Positions 7,537 through 15,177 of a stretch of DNA of 48,843 nucleotides are shown here, piece by piece. Every line of letters begins with the position of its first letter. Within the stretch, counting starts at the first letter, position 1. The position numbers and the translations under genes were made by a program. The notes under the pieces are model-generated. The model was not told the DNA's origin. It saw only the letters and a program-made list of their open reading frames with translations, and searched no databases. This DNA comes from Methylobacterium sp. WSM2598 (GTDB lineage Bacteria; Pseudomonadota; Alphaproteobacteria; Rhizobiales; Beijerinckiaceae): positions 1,527,042 through 1,575,884 of the forward strand of contig NZ_KB900609.1 in NCBI RefSeq assembly GCF_000379105.1, written 5' to 3'.

Positions 7537-9126
7537 ATGAGCGATCAACGCCCGATCCTGACGACCCGCCAGGGTCACCCGGTCCGCGACAACCAGAGCC
7601 TGCGCACGGTCGGCGAGCGGGGACCCGCGACCCTCGAGAACTACCAGTTCATCGAGAAGATCACGCATTTCGACCGCGAGCGGATCCCCGAGCGGGTCGT
7701 GCATGCCCGGGGCGCCGGCGCCCACGGCTACTTCGAGGCCTACGGCAAGATCGGCGACGAGCCGGCCTCCAAGTACACCCGCGCCCGCGTCCTCAACGAG
7801 ACCGGCGTGAAGACCCCGGTCTTCGTGCGCTTCTCGACCGTGGCCGGCGCCAAGGAGAGCCCCGAGACCGAGCGCGATCCGCGCGGCTTCGCGGTGAAGT
7901 TCAAGACCCTGGACGGCAACTGGGACCTCGTCGGCAACAATCTCAAGGTCTTCTTCATCCGGGACGCCGTGAAGTTCCCGGACATGATCCACGCCTTCAA
8001 GCCCGATCCGGTGACGAACCGCCAGGAGGCGTGGCGCTTCTTCGACTTCGTGGCGCAGCACCCCGAGTCGATCCACATGGTGACCTGGCTGAAGTCGCCC
8101 TGGGGCATCCCCGCGAATTACCGCGAGATGGAGGGCTCCGGCGTCAACACCTACAAGCTCGTGAACGACCGGGGCGAGGCGGTCCTCTGCAAGTTCCACT
8201 GGATCCCCAAGCAGGGCGTGCGCAACCTGACCTCGGCCCAGGCTTCCGCGATCCAGGCGAAGGACGTCGGTCACGCCACCCGCGACCTCTACGACAACAT
8301 CGAGGCCGGCAACTTCCCCGAATGGGAATTCGCCGTGCAGATCATGCCGGACGGGCCCAACGAGCAGCTCTCGTTCGATCCGCTCGACGACACGAAGCGC
8401 TGGCCCGAGGACCAGTTCCCGCTGCTCAAGTGCGGGCGGATGGTGCTCGACCGGGTGCCGGACAACTTCTTCGCCGAGGTCGAGCAGGCGGCCTTCGGGA
8501 CGGGCGTGCTGGTCGACGGCATCGACTTCTCGGACGACAAGATGCTGCAGGGCCGGACCCTGTCCTACTCGGACACGCAGCGCTACCGCGTCGGCCCGAA
8601 CTACCTGCAGCTGCCGATCAACGCGCCGCATCCCGACGTGAAGGTGTTCTCGAACCAGCGCGACGGCCAGATGACCTACGCGGTCGACGGCACCGGGCCG
8701 AACAAGCACATCAACTACGAGCCGAGCACGCTGGCCGAGGGCGTTCGCGAGGCGCCGAAGCCCGCCAGGGACTACCACCAGCCGGTGACCGGCCATCTCG
8801 GCCGCTACCAGGCGAGCCGGACCGAGGACGACTACGCCCAGGCCGGGGCGCGCTACCGCTCCTTCGAGGCGTGGGAGCGCGAGGACCTGATCGCCAACCT
8901 CGTGGCCGACATGAAGCAGTGCCCCGAGCCGATCCAGCTGCGGATGGTCTGGCACTTCTGGCACGCGGACGAGGATTACGGCCGGCGCGTGGCCGAGGGG
9001 GCCGGCATCGACCTCGAGAAGGCCAAGGCCCTGCCGCCGCTTCCGGGCCGCGCCGCCCCCCACAAGCGGCTCGCGACCGAGACCTACACGGACGGCTCGC
9101 CGTCCCACAAGGTCGCGGCCGAGTAA
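7537..9126 (+). CDS. katA: Monofunctional heme catalase, small-subunit (clade 3) type
   Basis: A 529-aa enzyme that splits H2O2 to water and oxygen. ATG 7537 follows AGAGGAGG at good spacing. The catalytic His56 is in [17 protein letters not shown] and the distal Asn is near 134 in NWDLVGNN. The heme-ligand tyrosine is Tyr344 in [12 protein letters not shown], matching the family heme signature. The conserved NADPH/heme-side segments (for example [14 protein letters not shown]) are present. Length fits the small-subunit class; there is no C-terminal flavodoxin-like domain. It is divergent from oxyR, so peroxide induction is likely. The exact gene letter (katA or katN) is a convention; the family call is firm. 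Confidence 0.95.
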   Translation: MSDQRPILTTRQGHPVRDNQSLRTVGERGPATLENYQFIEKITHFDRERIPERVVHARGAGAHGYFEAYGKIGDEPASKYTRARVLNETGVKTPVFVRFSTVAGAKESPETERDPRGFAVKFKTLDGNWDLVGNNLKVFFIRDAVKFPDMIHAFKPDPVTNRQEAWRFFDFVAQHPESIHMVTWLKSPWGIPANYREMEGSGVNTYKLVNDRGEAVLCKFHWIPKQGVRNLTSAQASAIQAKDVGHATRDLYDNIEAGNFPEWEFAVQIMPDGPNEQLSFDPLDDTKRWPEDQFPLLKCGRMVLDRVPDNFFAEVEQAAFGTGVLVDGIDFSDDKMLQGRTLSYSDTQRYRVGPNYLQLPINAPHPDVKVFSNQRDGQMTYAVDGTGPNKHINYEPSTLAEGVREAPKPARDYHQPVTGHLGRYQASRTEDDYAQAGARYRSFEAWEREDLIANLVADMKQCPEPIQLRMVWHFWHADEDYGRRVAEGAGIDLEKAKALPPLPGRAAPHKRLATETYTDGSPSHKVAAE

Positions 9127-9229
9127 CCCGGCGCCCCGCGCCGCTCAGCATCATTCCGCCGGCCGGTCCCGGCCGGTGCCGACGCGGTCACCGGTTCGGC
9201 GGCGAACCGAAGGACCGCGTCGGCGAGAC

Positions 9230-9280
9230 ATGATGCGACACCAAGGGACCAACCAGACTTGCCCGATGCAATTCCGCTGA
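9230..9280 (+). other. Short open frame directly before a strong terminator
   Basis: ATG at 9230 opens a 16-codon frame (MMRHQGTNQTCPMQFR) ending in TGA at 9278-9280, four nt before a perfect 12-bp terminator stem. There is no convincing Shine-Dalgarno. It could be the tail of the catalase transcript, a small independent RNA or a chance frame. I cannot tell which from sequence. Confidence 0.2.
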
Positions 9281-9283
9281 GGG

Positions 9284-9315
9284 CCCGCCCGGACGCACCC
9301 CGTCCGGGCGGGTTT
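9284..9315 (+). terminator. Intrinsic terminator
   Basis: Perfect 12-bp stem: CCCGCCCGGACG (9284-9295), 5-nt loop, complementary arm 9301-9312, then TTT. The T-run is on the plus strand, so it most likely ends the catalase transcript 158 nt after its stop. It also faces the convergent small gene at 9334. Confidence 0.8.
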
Positions 9316-9333
9316 CCGTTCGGCGCGGACCGG

Positions 9334-9522
9334 TCAGCGATGCGTCTCGGGCGGCCCGAACGACATCGGGATCTGGCCCTCGATCAGGGCGATGGCGGAG
9401 AGGGTGAGGCCGAGTGCCGCGGCGTACAGGAGGGGAAAGACGTCGCGGTGGCCGGACCCCGTCGCCATGACCAGCCCGGCGAAGGGGATGCTCTGCAGGG
9501 CGAGCGCGGCGGCGATGCTCAT
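9334..9522 (-). CDS. Small membrane protein, two predicted helices
   Basis: A 62-aa product starting MSIAAALALQSIPFAGLVMA. AGAGGAGG lies 6 nt before the ATG, a strong ribosome binding site that argues for a real gene. Two hydrophobic segments (about residues 2-20 and 30-49) flank a short polar turn with GSGHRD; the tail ends GQIPMSFGPPETHR. I do not recognise the family. It lies 183 nt downstream of the OxlT-type antiporter on the same strand, behind two large palindromes, so it may be a small partner of the transporter or an independent gene. Confidence 0.6.
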   Translation of the reverse strand: MSIAAALALQSIPFAGLVMATGSGHRDVFPLLYAAALGLTLSAIALIEGQIPMSFGPPETHR

Positions 9523-9634
9523 CGGAACCTCCTCTGTGCGGGACGACGGACGTGGTTGCGCTTTCGGCTTGCGTGGCGGTGGTGGTCGAGGCGGGGACGA
9601 GCCTCCCGCCAGGGAGCGCCCGACCGAACGGACG

Positions 9635-9698
9635 GGGCCGCCCCGGGGCGGCCCGCACGATAGACCCCTCGGAGGCCGCCCCGGACGTCCGGGGCGGC
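9635..9698. repeat. Twin GC-rich palindromes between the antiporter and the small membrane gene
   Basis: GGGCCGCCCC/GGGGCGGCCC (9635-9654) is a perfect 20-bp palindrome. A second perfect palindrome of 24 bp (9675-9698) has arms GCCGCCCCGGAC and GTCCGGGGCGGC. They share the core GCCGCCCCGG and are 20 bp apart. They start 8 nt past the antiporter stop. They may act as a terminator or mRNA-stabilising element (REP-like); there is no T-run. Confidence 0.75.
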
Positions 9699-9705
9699 GC
9701 GGGCC

Positions 9706-10995
9706 TCAATGGGCGGCCTCGGGCAGCACGACCCCGTTGGCGGCGTGGTGGCGCCTGAGCATCGGGCGCAGCACCGCGAGCGCCAGCGTCGCGGCGATCA
9801 GGTCCAGGATCGCCACCGTGTACAGCACCGTGGCCCAGGTCCCGGTCGCCTGCATCAGCAGGTTGCCCACCGGCACCAGCAGCGCCGCCAGACCCTTGGC
9901 GCAGTACAGCACCCCGTAGATCTTCCCGATGTGCTTCGACCCGAACGTGTCCGCCGCCGTCGCGCTGAACAGGCTGTAGACCTCCCCCCAGGCCAGGAAC
10001 ACGATCCCGCTCAGGATCACGAACGCCCACGGGTTCGAGCCGAAATACCCCAGCGCCACGATGCCGAGCCCCTCCAGCGAGAACGCGATGAACATCGTCT
10101 TCTCGCGCCCGATCCGGTCCGAGATCCAGCCGAAGAACGGCCGCGAGATCCCGTTCATGATCCGGTCGAGCATCAGCGCGAAGGGCAGCGCCGCCATGGT
10201 CACGAAGTACAGGTTGACCTGGAAGTTCTTGACGCCGAGATCCTGCGCGATCACCCCGAGCTGGGCCACCGCCATCAGCCCGCCGGTCACCGTGCAGGTG
10301 AACATCAGCAGCATCACCCAGAACACCGGGGTGCGCAGGGCCTCCGGCAGGGTGTAGTCGCGCCGGCTCTGCAGCACGCTCGCCGAGTAGGTGACCTCGC
10401 TCCGGCCCGGCGCGCGCAGGCCGACCGAGGCCAGGATGATCAGGGCGCCCTGGATCAGGCCGAAGACGAAGAAGGCCTGCTGGAAGCCGCCCTCGGCGAT
10501 CATGCTGGCGATGGGCAGGATGGTGAGGGCCGAGCCGGCGCCGTAGCCGCCCGCGGTGAGGCCGACGGCCAGGCCGCGCCGGTCGGGGAACCACTTGAGG
10601 GCGTTGGCGATGCAGGTGGCGTAGACGCAGCCGACGCCGATGCCGCCGACCACGGCGCCGAGGTAGTAGCCGCTGAGGGACGTGGCGTAGGAGTTGATGA
10701 TCCAGGCCAGGCCGGTGAAGAGGCCGCCGGCCATGACGACGCGGCTGGGCCCGTAGCGGTCGATGAAGTGGCCCTCGACCGGCGTGAGCCAGGTCTGGGT
10801 GACCACGAAGAGGGTGAAGGCGACCTGGATGGCGGCGCGGTCCCAGCCGAAGGTCTTCTGGATCTCGGGGACGAACAGGGTCCAGGCGTACTGGATGTTG
10901 GCGGCGGCGACCATGCAGATCACCCCGAGGGTCAGCTGGAGCCAGCGGCCCGCGATCGCGGGGGCCTGGGCCCGGGTGGCGGCAACGGACGTCAT
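9706..10995 (-). CDS. OxlT-type oxalate/formate antiporter family MFS protein
   Basis: A 429-aa, 12-helix major facilitator protein. It starts at the ATG of MTSVAATRAQ (10995); GGGAGGAC lies upstream at slightly long spacing. OxlT-family features are the first helix QLTLGVICMVAAANIQYAWTL, then VPEIQKTFGW, the loop-2 motif GHFIDRYGPSR and the loop-8 motif GRPFFGWISDRIGREKT-like (SRPFFGWISDRIGREKT here). Homologues exchange oxalate for formate or transport other small carboxylates. With formate dehydrogenase elsewhere in the window, oxalate/formate exchange is attractive. Substrate cannot be read from sequence and no oxalyl-CoA genes lie nearby. It has a leader of up to about 400 nt. Confidence 0.88.
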   Translation of the reverse strand: MTSVAATRAQAPAIAGRWLQLTLGVICMVAAANIQYAWTLFVPEIQKTFGWDRAAIQVAFTLFVVTQTWLTPVEGHFIDRYGPSRVVMAGGLFTGLAWIINSYATSLSGYYLGAVVGGIGVGCVYATCIANALKWFPDRRGLAVGLTAGGYGAGSALTILPIASMIAEGGFQQAFFVFGLIQGALIILASVGLRAPGRSEVTYSASVLQSRRDYTLPEALRTPVFWVMLLMFTCTVTGGLMAVAQLGVIAQDLGVKNFQVNLYFVTMAALPFALMLDRIMNGISRPFFGWISDRIGREKTMFIAFSLEGLGIVALGYFGSNPWAFVILSGIVFLAWGEVYSLFSATAADTFGSKHIGKIYGVLYCAKGLAALLVPVGNLLMQATGTWATVLYTVAILDLIAATLALAVLRPMLRRHHAANGVVLPEAAH

Positions 10996-11143
10996 GGGGC
11001 GGAGTCCTCCCTCCTGTGTCGGGCGCCCCGGTTCCGGGCGGCGCGCGACGGTCATTGGCGTGTGAGGTGTCGGGCGCGGGCCCGAATCGGGCCGCGCGAC
11101 GGCCCGCGCAGCCCCGGCCGGCGGCCGGGGCGCGTGTCGCGCT

Positions 11144-11218
11144 GAGCCAGGTCTCGGTGAGCCAGGTCTCGGTGAATCACGGCTCGGCGAACCGCGTCTC
11201 GGCGAGCGATGGCGCGGC
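11144..11218. repeat. 15-bp tandem repeat, 5 degenerate copies
   Basis: GAGCCAGGTCTCGGT at 11144-11158 and 11159-11173 is exact twice. It is followed by three diverged units at 11174-11188, 11189-11203 and 11204-11218. They lie in the leader of the minus-strand antiporter gene. Confidence 0.8.
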
Positions 11219-11249
11219 GAGTGGAGGCGGGGCGGGGCCCGCGCCGGAC

Positions 11250-11282
11250 TCAGTCGGGCGGCAGGTCGGGGGGGCGGCGCAT
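11250..11282 (-). other. Possible proline-rich leader peptide upstream of the antiporter
   Basis: ATG at 11282-11280 opens MRRPPDLPPD then TGA, 10 codons with four prolines. A plausible Shine-Dalgarno (GAGGAACG) precedes it at good spacing. It is about 255 nt upstream of the antiporter ATG, with a GC hairpin between. This could be a regulatory leader or coincidence. Confidence 0.25.
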
Positions 11283-11667
11283 GGGTCGTTCCTCAGTTCT
11301 TCGTTGTGTTGGCCGTCGATCCCGGTGCGGCGGAACCTTGCCCCACCGCGCGCCGTCGGGCCGACGGCGACGCGGAACTGGGATGGTTGCTTCTAAGGTC
11401 GACTGTATACCAATAACAATGTGCTCACGCCTTCCCGGCTTTGTCAACGTCGCCCGCGAGACGGGTGCGAAGGGTTGCTGCGTGAGCGCGCATCAAATCT
11501 TGATCGTGGCCCGGGATTACTGAAGCAGCGAGTTCGTTGCGCGCCGTCATCGGGATTAAGCGGGCGCCGCGCGCGTGGGGCGGCGCTGCCCCCTCGCGGC
11601 GGTCGGCTCCGCCGCGCGCGGGCGCATGTCCGAGGAGGTCGCCGCCGATGCGCAAGCAAGTGGCTCA

Positions 11668-11692
11668 GCAGGATTGCTCCGTGCGATCCTGC
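11668..11692 (+). promoter_or_regulatory. Inverted repeat 33 nt upstream of the Rid-family start
   Basis: GCAGGATTGC (11668-11677), loop TCCGT, GCGATCCTGC (11683-11692). The arms pair over 10 positions with one G-T. It is a candidate operator or leader hairpin for the gene at 11725. Confidence 0.45.
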
Positions 11693-11724
11693 CTGGACTG
11701 GGTGGACCGAATCGGGAGGACAGG

Positions 11725-12105
11725 ATGCGGGGCCGGATCGACGGCGGCTCGCCCTTCGAGAAGGCCTACGGCTATTCCCGCGCCGTGGTCGAGGGCGGCT
11801 TCGTGTTCGTGTCGGGGACGACGGGCTACGACTACGCCGCCATGACCATGCCGGAGGACGCCGCCGCGCAGGCCGAGGCCTGCTGGCGCACGATCGCGGC
11901 GGTGCTGGAGCAGGCCGGCGCCTCCCTGGAACGGGTGGTGCGGGCGACCTACTACGTCACCGACCGGGCCGAGGCCGAGGCGGTGCTGGCGGTGTGCGGA
12001 CGGGTGATGGGCGCGGTGCGGCCCGCCGCGACGCTGGTCGTGGTGGCGGGCCTGCTGCGGCCGGAGATGAAGGTCGAGATCGAGGTGACGGCGCTGCTCC
12101 CCTGA
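11725..12105 (+). CDS. Rid (YjgF/YER057c/UK114) family protein, atypical
   Basis: A 126-aa single-domain Rid protein. ATG 11725 follows GGGAGGAC. Family landmarks are ARAVVEGGFVFVSG-like GYSRAVVEGGFVFVSGTTGY, LEQAGASLERVVRATYYVTD and the C-terminal VEIEVTALLP. Canonical RidA hydrolyses reactive enamine/imine intermediates with an essential Arg in the VARLP segment (Arg105 in E. coli). Here the aligned stretch is VVVAGLL with Gly109 in that position, so it is probably not a standard imine deaminase. It resembles Rid subfamilies whose function is less defined. It stands alone on the plus strand between two minus-strand units. Confidence 0.85.
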   Translation: MRGRIDGGSPFEKAYGYSRAVVEGGFVFVSGTTGYDYAAMTMPEDAAAQAEACWRTIAAVLEQAGASLERVVRATYYVTDRAEAEAVLAVCGRVMGAVRPAATLVVVAGLLRPEMKVEIEVTALLP

Positions 12106-12143
12106 GCGGTCGCCCCGCCGCCCCGGCCGATCCGCCCGTCGCC

Positions 12144-12168
12144 GCCCCTCCGGCGGCGCCGGAGGGGC
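12144..12168. terminator. Hairpin between convergent Rid and hydratase/dehydrogenase genes
   Basis: Perfect 11-bp stem GCCCCTCCGGC (12144-12154) with a 3-nt loop and GCCGGAGGGGC (12158-12168). It sits between two convergent stop codons (12105 and 12230) and probably serves both directions. There is no T-run. Confidence 0.6.
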
Positions 12169-12229
12169 AGTCCGGCGGCGCGTCGTCGCAGCCCGATGGC
12201 GGCGCCGCGGGCGACCGCGACCCGCCGGA

Positions 12230-14431
12230 TCAGGCCGCCCGGGCCTCCGCGCGGCCGTAGAAGCGCTCGCCCGTCTCTGCCATGGCGAGCAGGTTCGCCG
12301 GGGGCGCGAAGCGGGCGCCGTGCTTGGCCTCGAGGCGGCGGCACAGCTCCACGAAGCGGCGGGCGCCCATGCCGTCGATGTAGGAGAGCACCCCGCCCGT
12401 GAAGGGCGCGAAGCCGAAGCCGAGGATCGAGCCGACATCCGCCTCGCGGGGATCCGTCACCACGCCCTCGCCGTAGACCCGGGCCGCCTCGACCGCCTGG
12501 GCGACGAGGAGCCGGTGCTTCAGTTCCTGGAAGTCGACCGCGTCGGGATCCTGGCGCGTCCCGGCGAGCGCCGCGAGGCCCGGCCAGAGCCGCTTCGGCC
12601 CGTTCTCCGGGTAATCGTAGAAGCCCTTGCGGTTCTTGCGCCCGAGCCGTCCCTCGCCCTCGACGAGGGCGACGAGCAGGCGCTCCTGGAGCGGGTTCAC
12701 GGCGCCCTCGCCGGCCTGGGCCTTGGTGGCCTTCAGGATCTTGAGGCCGAGATCGACGCCGACCTCGTCATTGAGGGAGAGGGGACCGACCGGCATGCCG
12801 GCCTGCCGCCCGGCATTCTCGATCATGGCGGCCGGCACCCCCTCGGCGAGCATCAGGTGGCCTTCGAGGATGTAGGCGCCCACGCAGCGGTTGGCGAAGA
12901 AGCCGCGCGCGTCGTTGACCACGATCGGCGTCTTGCGGATCGCCCGCACGTAGTCGAGGGCGGCGGCGAGCGCCCGCTCGCCGCTCTGCCGCCCCTTGAT
13001 GATCTCGACCAGCAGCATCTTCTCGACCGGCGAGAAGAAGTGGATGCCGATGAACTGGTCGGGCCGGGCGGAGCCGTCGGCGAGGCCGCTGATCGGCAGC
13101 GTCGAGGTGTTGGAGGCGAAGATCGTCTCGGGGCGGATCGACGCCTCGACCTTGGCGATGACCTCGGCCTTGACCTTCGGGTCCTCGAACACCGCCTCGA
13201 TCACGAGGTCGCAGTCGGACAGGGCGGCGTAGTCGGCGGTGGCGGTGATGCGGGCGAGCAGCGCGTCGCGGTCGGCGGTCTTGGCGCGGCCCTTCATGAT
13301 CTGGTCGGAGACGAGCTTGTGCGAGTAGGCCTTGCCCTTCTCGGCCGCCTCCGCGCTCTGGTCGATCAGCACGACCTCGATCCCGGCCTGCGCCGTCACG
13401 TAGGCGATGCCCGCGCCCATGAAGCCCGCGCCGACGACCCCGACCCGCTTGAGGCTGACCGGGCCGATCGCGGCCGGGCGCCGGGCGCCCTTGTTGAGCT
13501 CGCCCATCGAGACGAAGAGCGAGCGGATCATCGCCGCGGCTTCCGGCGAGCGCAGGATCTTGGAGAAGTAGCGGCTCTCGACCTTGAGCGCGAGGTCCAT
13601 CGGCAGCTGCAGGCCCTCGTAGACCGATTGCAGGATCGCCTTCGCGGCCGGGTAATTGTCGTGGGTCTCGCGGCGGTAGATGGCGTTGGCGGGCGGCCAG
13701 GTCATCATCCCGGCCGGCGAGTAGACCTTGCCGGAGGGGGCCTTGAACTTCGGCTGGTCCCAGGGGGCGAGCGCCGCGCCGCCGCCCCGGATCCAGGCCT
13801 TGGCCTCCGCGACGACGGAATCGCGCTTGGCCACCGCGTGGACGAGGCCCATGTTGCGGGCCATGAGCGGCCGGATCTGGTCGCCCTTGAACAGCATCTG
13901 CAGGGCGTCGCCGGTCTGCATCAGGCGGGCGACGCGCTGGGTGCCGCCGGCCCCGGGGAACAGCCCGACCTTGATTTCCGGCAGGCCGACCCGGGTCTTG
14001 TCGTCGTCCGAGACGACGCGGTGATGGCAGGCGAGCGCGAGCTCGAAGGCGCCGCCCAGGCAGGTGCCGTGGATCGCCGCCGCGAAGGGCTTCCCGCAGG
14101 TCTCGAGCTTCCGGTAGAGCAGCGAGAGGCGGCGGGTCTCCTCGAAGAAGAAGCGCATCGCCTCCTCCTCGCCGCGCTCCCGGCTGAGCCGGGCGTATTC
14201 GGCGCCCAGCCCCTGCAGCATCGTGAGGTCGGCCCCGCCCGAGAAGGCCTCCTTGCCCGAGGTGATGACGCAGCCCTTGACGGCGGCGTCGCCCGCGACC
14301 GCGTCGATGATCCGGTCGAGTTCGGCCATCACCTCGGGGGTGATCACGTTCATGGAGCGGCCGGGGCTGTCCCAGGTCGCGAGCGCGATGCCGTCTTGAT
14401 CGGTCTCGAAGCGGAAATGCGTGAGGTCCAT
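12230..14431 (-). CDS. Bifunctional enoyl-CoA hydratase / 3-hydroxyacyl-CoA dehydrogenase (FadB/FadJ type)
   Basis: A 733-aa beta-oxidation enzyme that hydrates trans-2-enoyl-CoA and oxidises L-3-hydroxyacyl-CoA with NAD. The N-terminal crotonase domain (about 1-190) shows SGGADLTML, IHGTCLGGAFELALACHHRV and LPEIKVGLFPGAGGTQR with the catalytic glutamates. A linker follows. The dehydrogenase begins at the Rossmann motif VGVVGAGFMGAGIAYV (about 328-343), then DLVIEAVFED, SNTSTLPI and catalytic His in GIHFFSPVEKM. The C-terminal dimer domain is repeated twice (RGFFANRCVGAYILEG and GFGFAPFTGG). Its partners on the same strand are a thiolase and an acyl-CoA dehydrogenase, so together they supply the beta-oxidation cycle. 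It starts at ATG 14431; the upstream region holds a GC hairpin. Confidence 0.94.
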   Translation of the reverse strand: MDLTHFRFETDQDGIALATWDSPGRSMNVITPEVMAELDRIIDAVAGDAAVKGCVITSGKEAFSGGADLTMLQGLGAEYARLSRERGEEEAMRFFFEETRRLSLLYRKLETCGKPFAAAIHGTCLGGAFELALACHHRVVSDDDKTRVGLPEIKVGLFPGAGGTQRVARLMQTGDALQMLFKGDQIRPLMARNMGLVHAVAKRDSVVAEAKAWIRGGGAALAPWDQPKFKAPSGKVYSPAGMMTWPPANAIYRRETHDNYPAAKAILQSVYEGLQLPMDLALKVESRYFSKILRSPEAAAMIRSLFVSMGELNKGARRPAAIGPVSLKRVGVVGAGFMGAGIAYVTAQAGIEVVLIDQSAEAAEKGKAYSHKLVSDQIMKGRAKTADRDALLARITATADYAALSDCDLVIEAVFEDPKVKAEVIAKVEASIRPETIFASNTSTLPISGLADGSARPDQFIGIHFFSPVEKMLLVEIIKGRQSGERALAAALDYVRAIRKTPIVVNDARGFFANRCVGAYILEGHLMLAEGVPAAMIENAGRQAGMPVGPLSLNDEVGVDLGLKILKATKAQAGEGAVNPLQERLLVALVEGEGRLGRKNRKGFYDYPENGPKRLWPGLAALAGTRQDPDAVDFQELKHRLLVAQAVEAARVYGEGVVTDPREADVGSILGFGFAPFTGGVLSYIDGMGARRFVELCRRLEAKHGARFAPPANLLAMAETGERFYGRAEARAA

Positions 14432-14464
14432 CGGGGCGTCCTCTTCTCGGGATCCCGGGTGCGG

Positions 14465-14491
14465 CCTCCCGCGGCGGCGGGCCGCGGGAGG
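14465..14491 (-). terminator. GC hairpin between the DUF2059 and hydratase/dehydrogenase genes
   Basis: CCTCCCGCGG (14465-14474), 7-nt loop, CCGCGGGAGG (14482-14491). It lies 9 nt past the DUF2059 stop and 34 nt before the next ATG. It could attenuate read-through or protect the upstream message. Confidence 0.45.
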
Positions 14492-14499
14492 CGCCCCGG

Positions 14500-14982
14500 T
14501 CAGGGCTTCTGCGGGGCCGGGCCGGCGCCCGGCTGCGGCTGCTGCGTCGACAGGGTCGCGAGCGTCAGCATGTTCATCATCCGGGTCACCGCATCCTTGG
14601 TGATGCTGGAGACCAGGGAGTTCGGGTCGGCGTTGAGGGCCTGGAACTTCTGGTAGGTCGGGTCGTCGTAGATCCTGGTCAGCTGCTTCAGCTCGTCGTC
14701 GCCGAACTTCTGGGCGTATTCCTTGGAGAGGTCGTCGACGAGCTTGGCGCGCTCCTGCTCGAAGCCCTTGTCGAGTTCGGGCCGGAGCTTGTCGGCCTGC
14801 TCCTTGCTGAGCGAGGCGAGCGAGCGCTCCTCGGCCTGCTTGAAGGCGAGGCCGAGATTCCGCGCCACCGTCCGCTCGACGATGCTGCGGGCGAGGTCGG
14901 TGCGCTCCTCGGCGCGGGCCGCCGGGGCCGCCGGGGCCGCGAGGGCGAGGGCGAGGGCGAGGAGCGGGAGAGTTCGGGTCAT
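14500..14982 (-). CDS. DUF2059 domain protein, secreted
   Basis: A 160-aa protein with a clear signal peptide: MTRTLPLLALALALAAPAAPAARA with cleavage likely after ARA (about residue 24). The mature part is helical and charged, with the DUF2059 pattern GFEQERAKLVDDLSKEYAQKFGDDELKQL followed by YDDPTYQKFQALN. It probably resides in the periplasm; the function of DUF2059 is unknown. The Leu-Ala run of the signal peptide is encoded by a short 6-bp microsatellite (GAGGGC units, about 14941-14961). It sits within the beta-oxidation gene block, but its place there may be incidental. The tail ends QQPQPGAGPAPQKP. Confidence 0.8.
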   Translation of the reverse strand: MTRTLPLLALALALAAPAAPAARAEERTDLARSIVERTVARNLGLAFKQAEERSLASLSKEQADKLRPELDKGFEQERAKLVDDLSKEYAQKFGDDELKQLTRIYDDPTYQKFQALNADPNSLVSSITKDAVTRMMNMLTLATLSTQQPQPGAGPAPQKP

Positions 14983-15177
14983 GAGCGTTTCCTGATGAGG
15001 CGCCTTGAGGCCGGGGACCGAAGGCCCGGCCGCGGCGCCAGCGTCAAGCACCCCCTTGGGACACGATGCCGTGTCCGGCACCCGGCGCTGGGCAGAACGG
15101 CGCGGCGCGATCCGGCTCGGTCTCCTGGTCCCGCATCGCGTTCGCCGCCGAACCGGCATCGCTGCGGCGCATGGCGC

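Larger units (their letters stand above)
10996..11724. other. Long divergent intergenic region (antiporter / Rid gene)
   Basis: This stretch of 729 bases has no convincing full gene. It contains a GC hairpin (11111-11131: GCCCCGGCC, 3-nt loop, GGCCGGGGC), the 15-bp degenerate repeats (11144-11218) and a possible 10-codon leader (11250-11282, minus). It also has an AT-rich island at about 11395-11425 with a GTATAC core, the best candidate promoter region for the antiporter. An inverted repeat (11668-11692) lies before the Rid gene. Open frames across the repeats have no homology that I can recognise. Confidence 0.6.

Noticed and set aside
7378..9108. 576-codon minus-strand frame opposite the catalase
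   Set aside because: Antisense shadow. The catalase on the plus strand has all family motifs and a strong ribosome binding site, while this frame has none.
11016..11396. Plus-strand frame of 126 codons over the 15-bp repeats
   Set aside because: The translation is a run of SQVSVSQVSV-type repeat followed by low-complexity residues. There is no ribosome binding site, and it lies in a promoter region.
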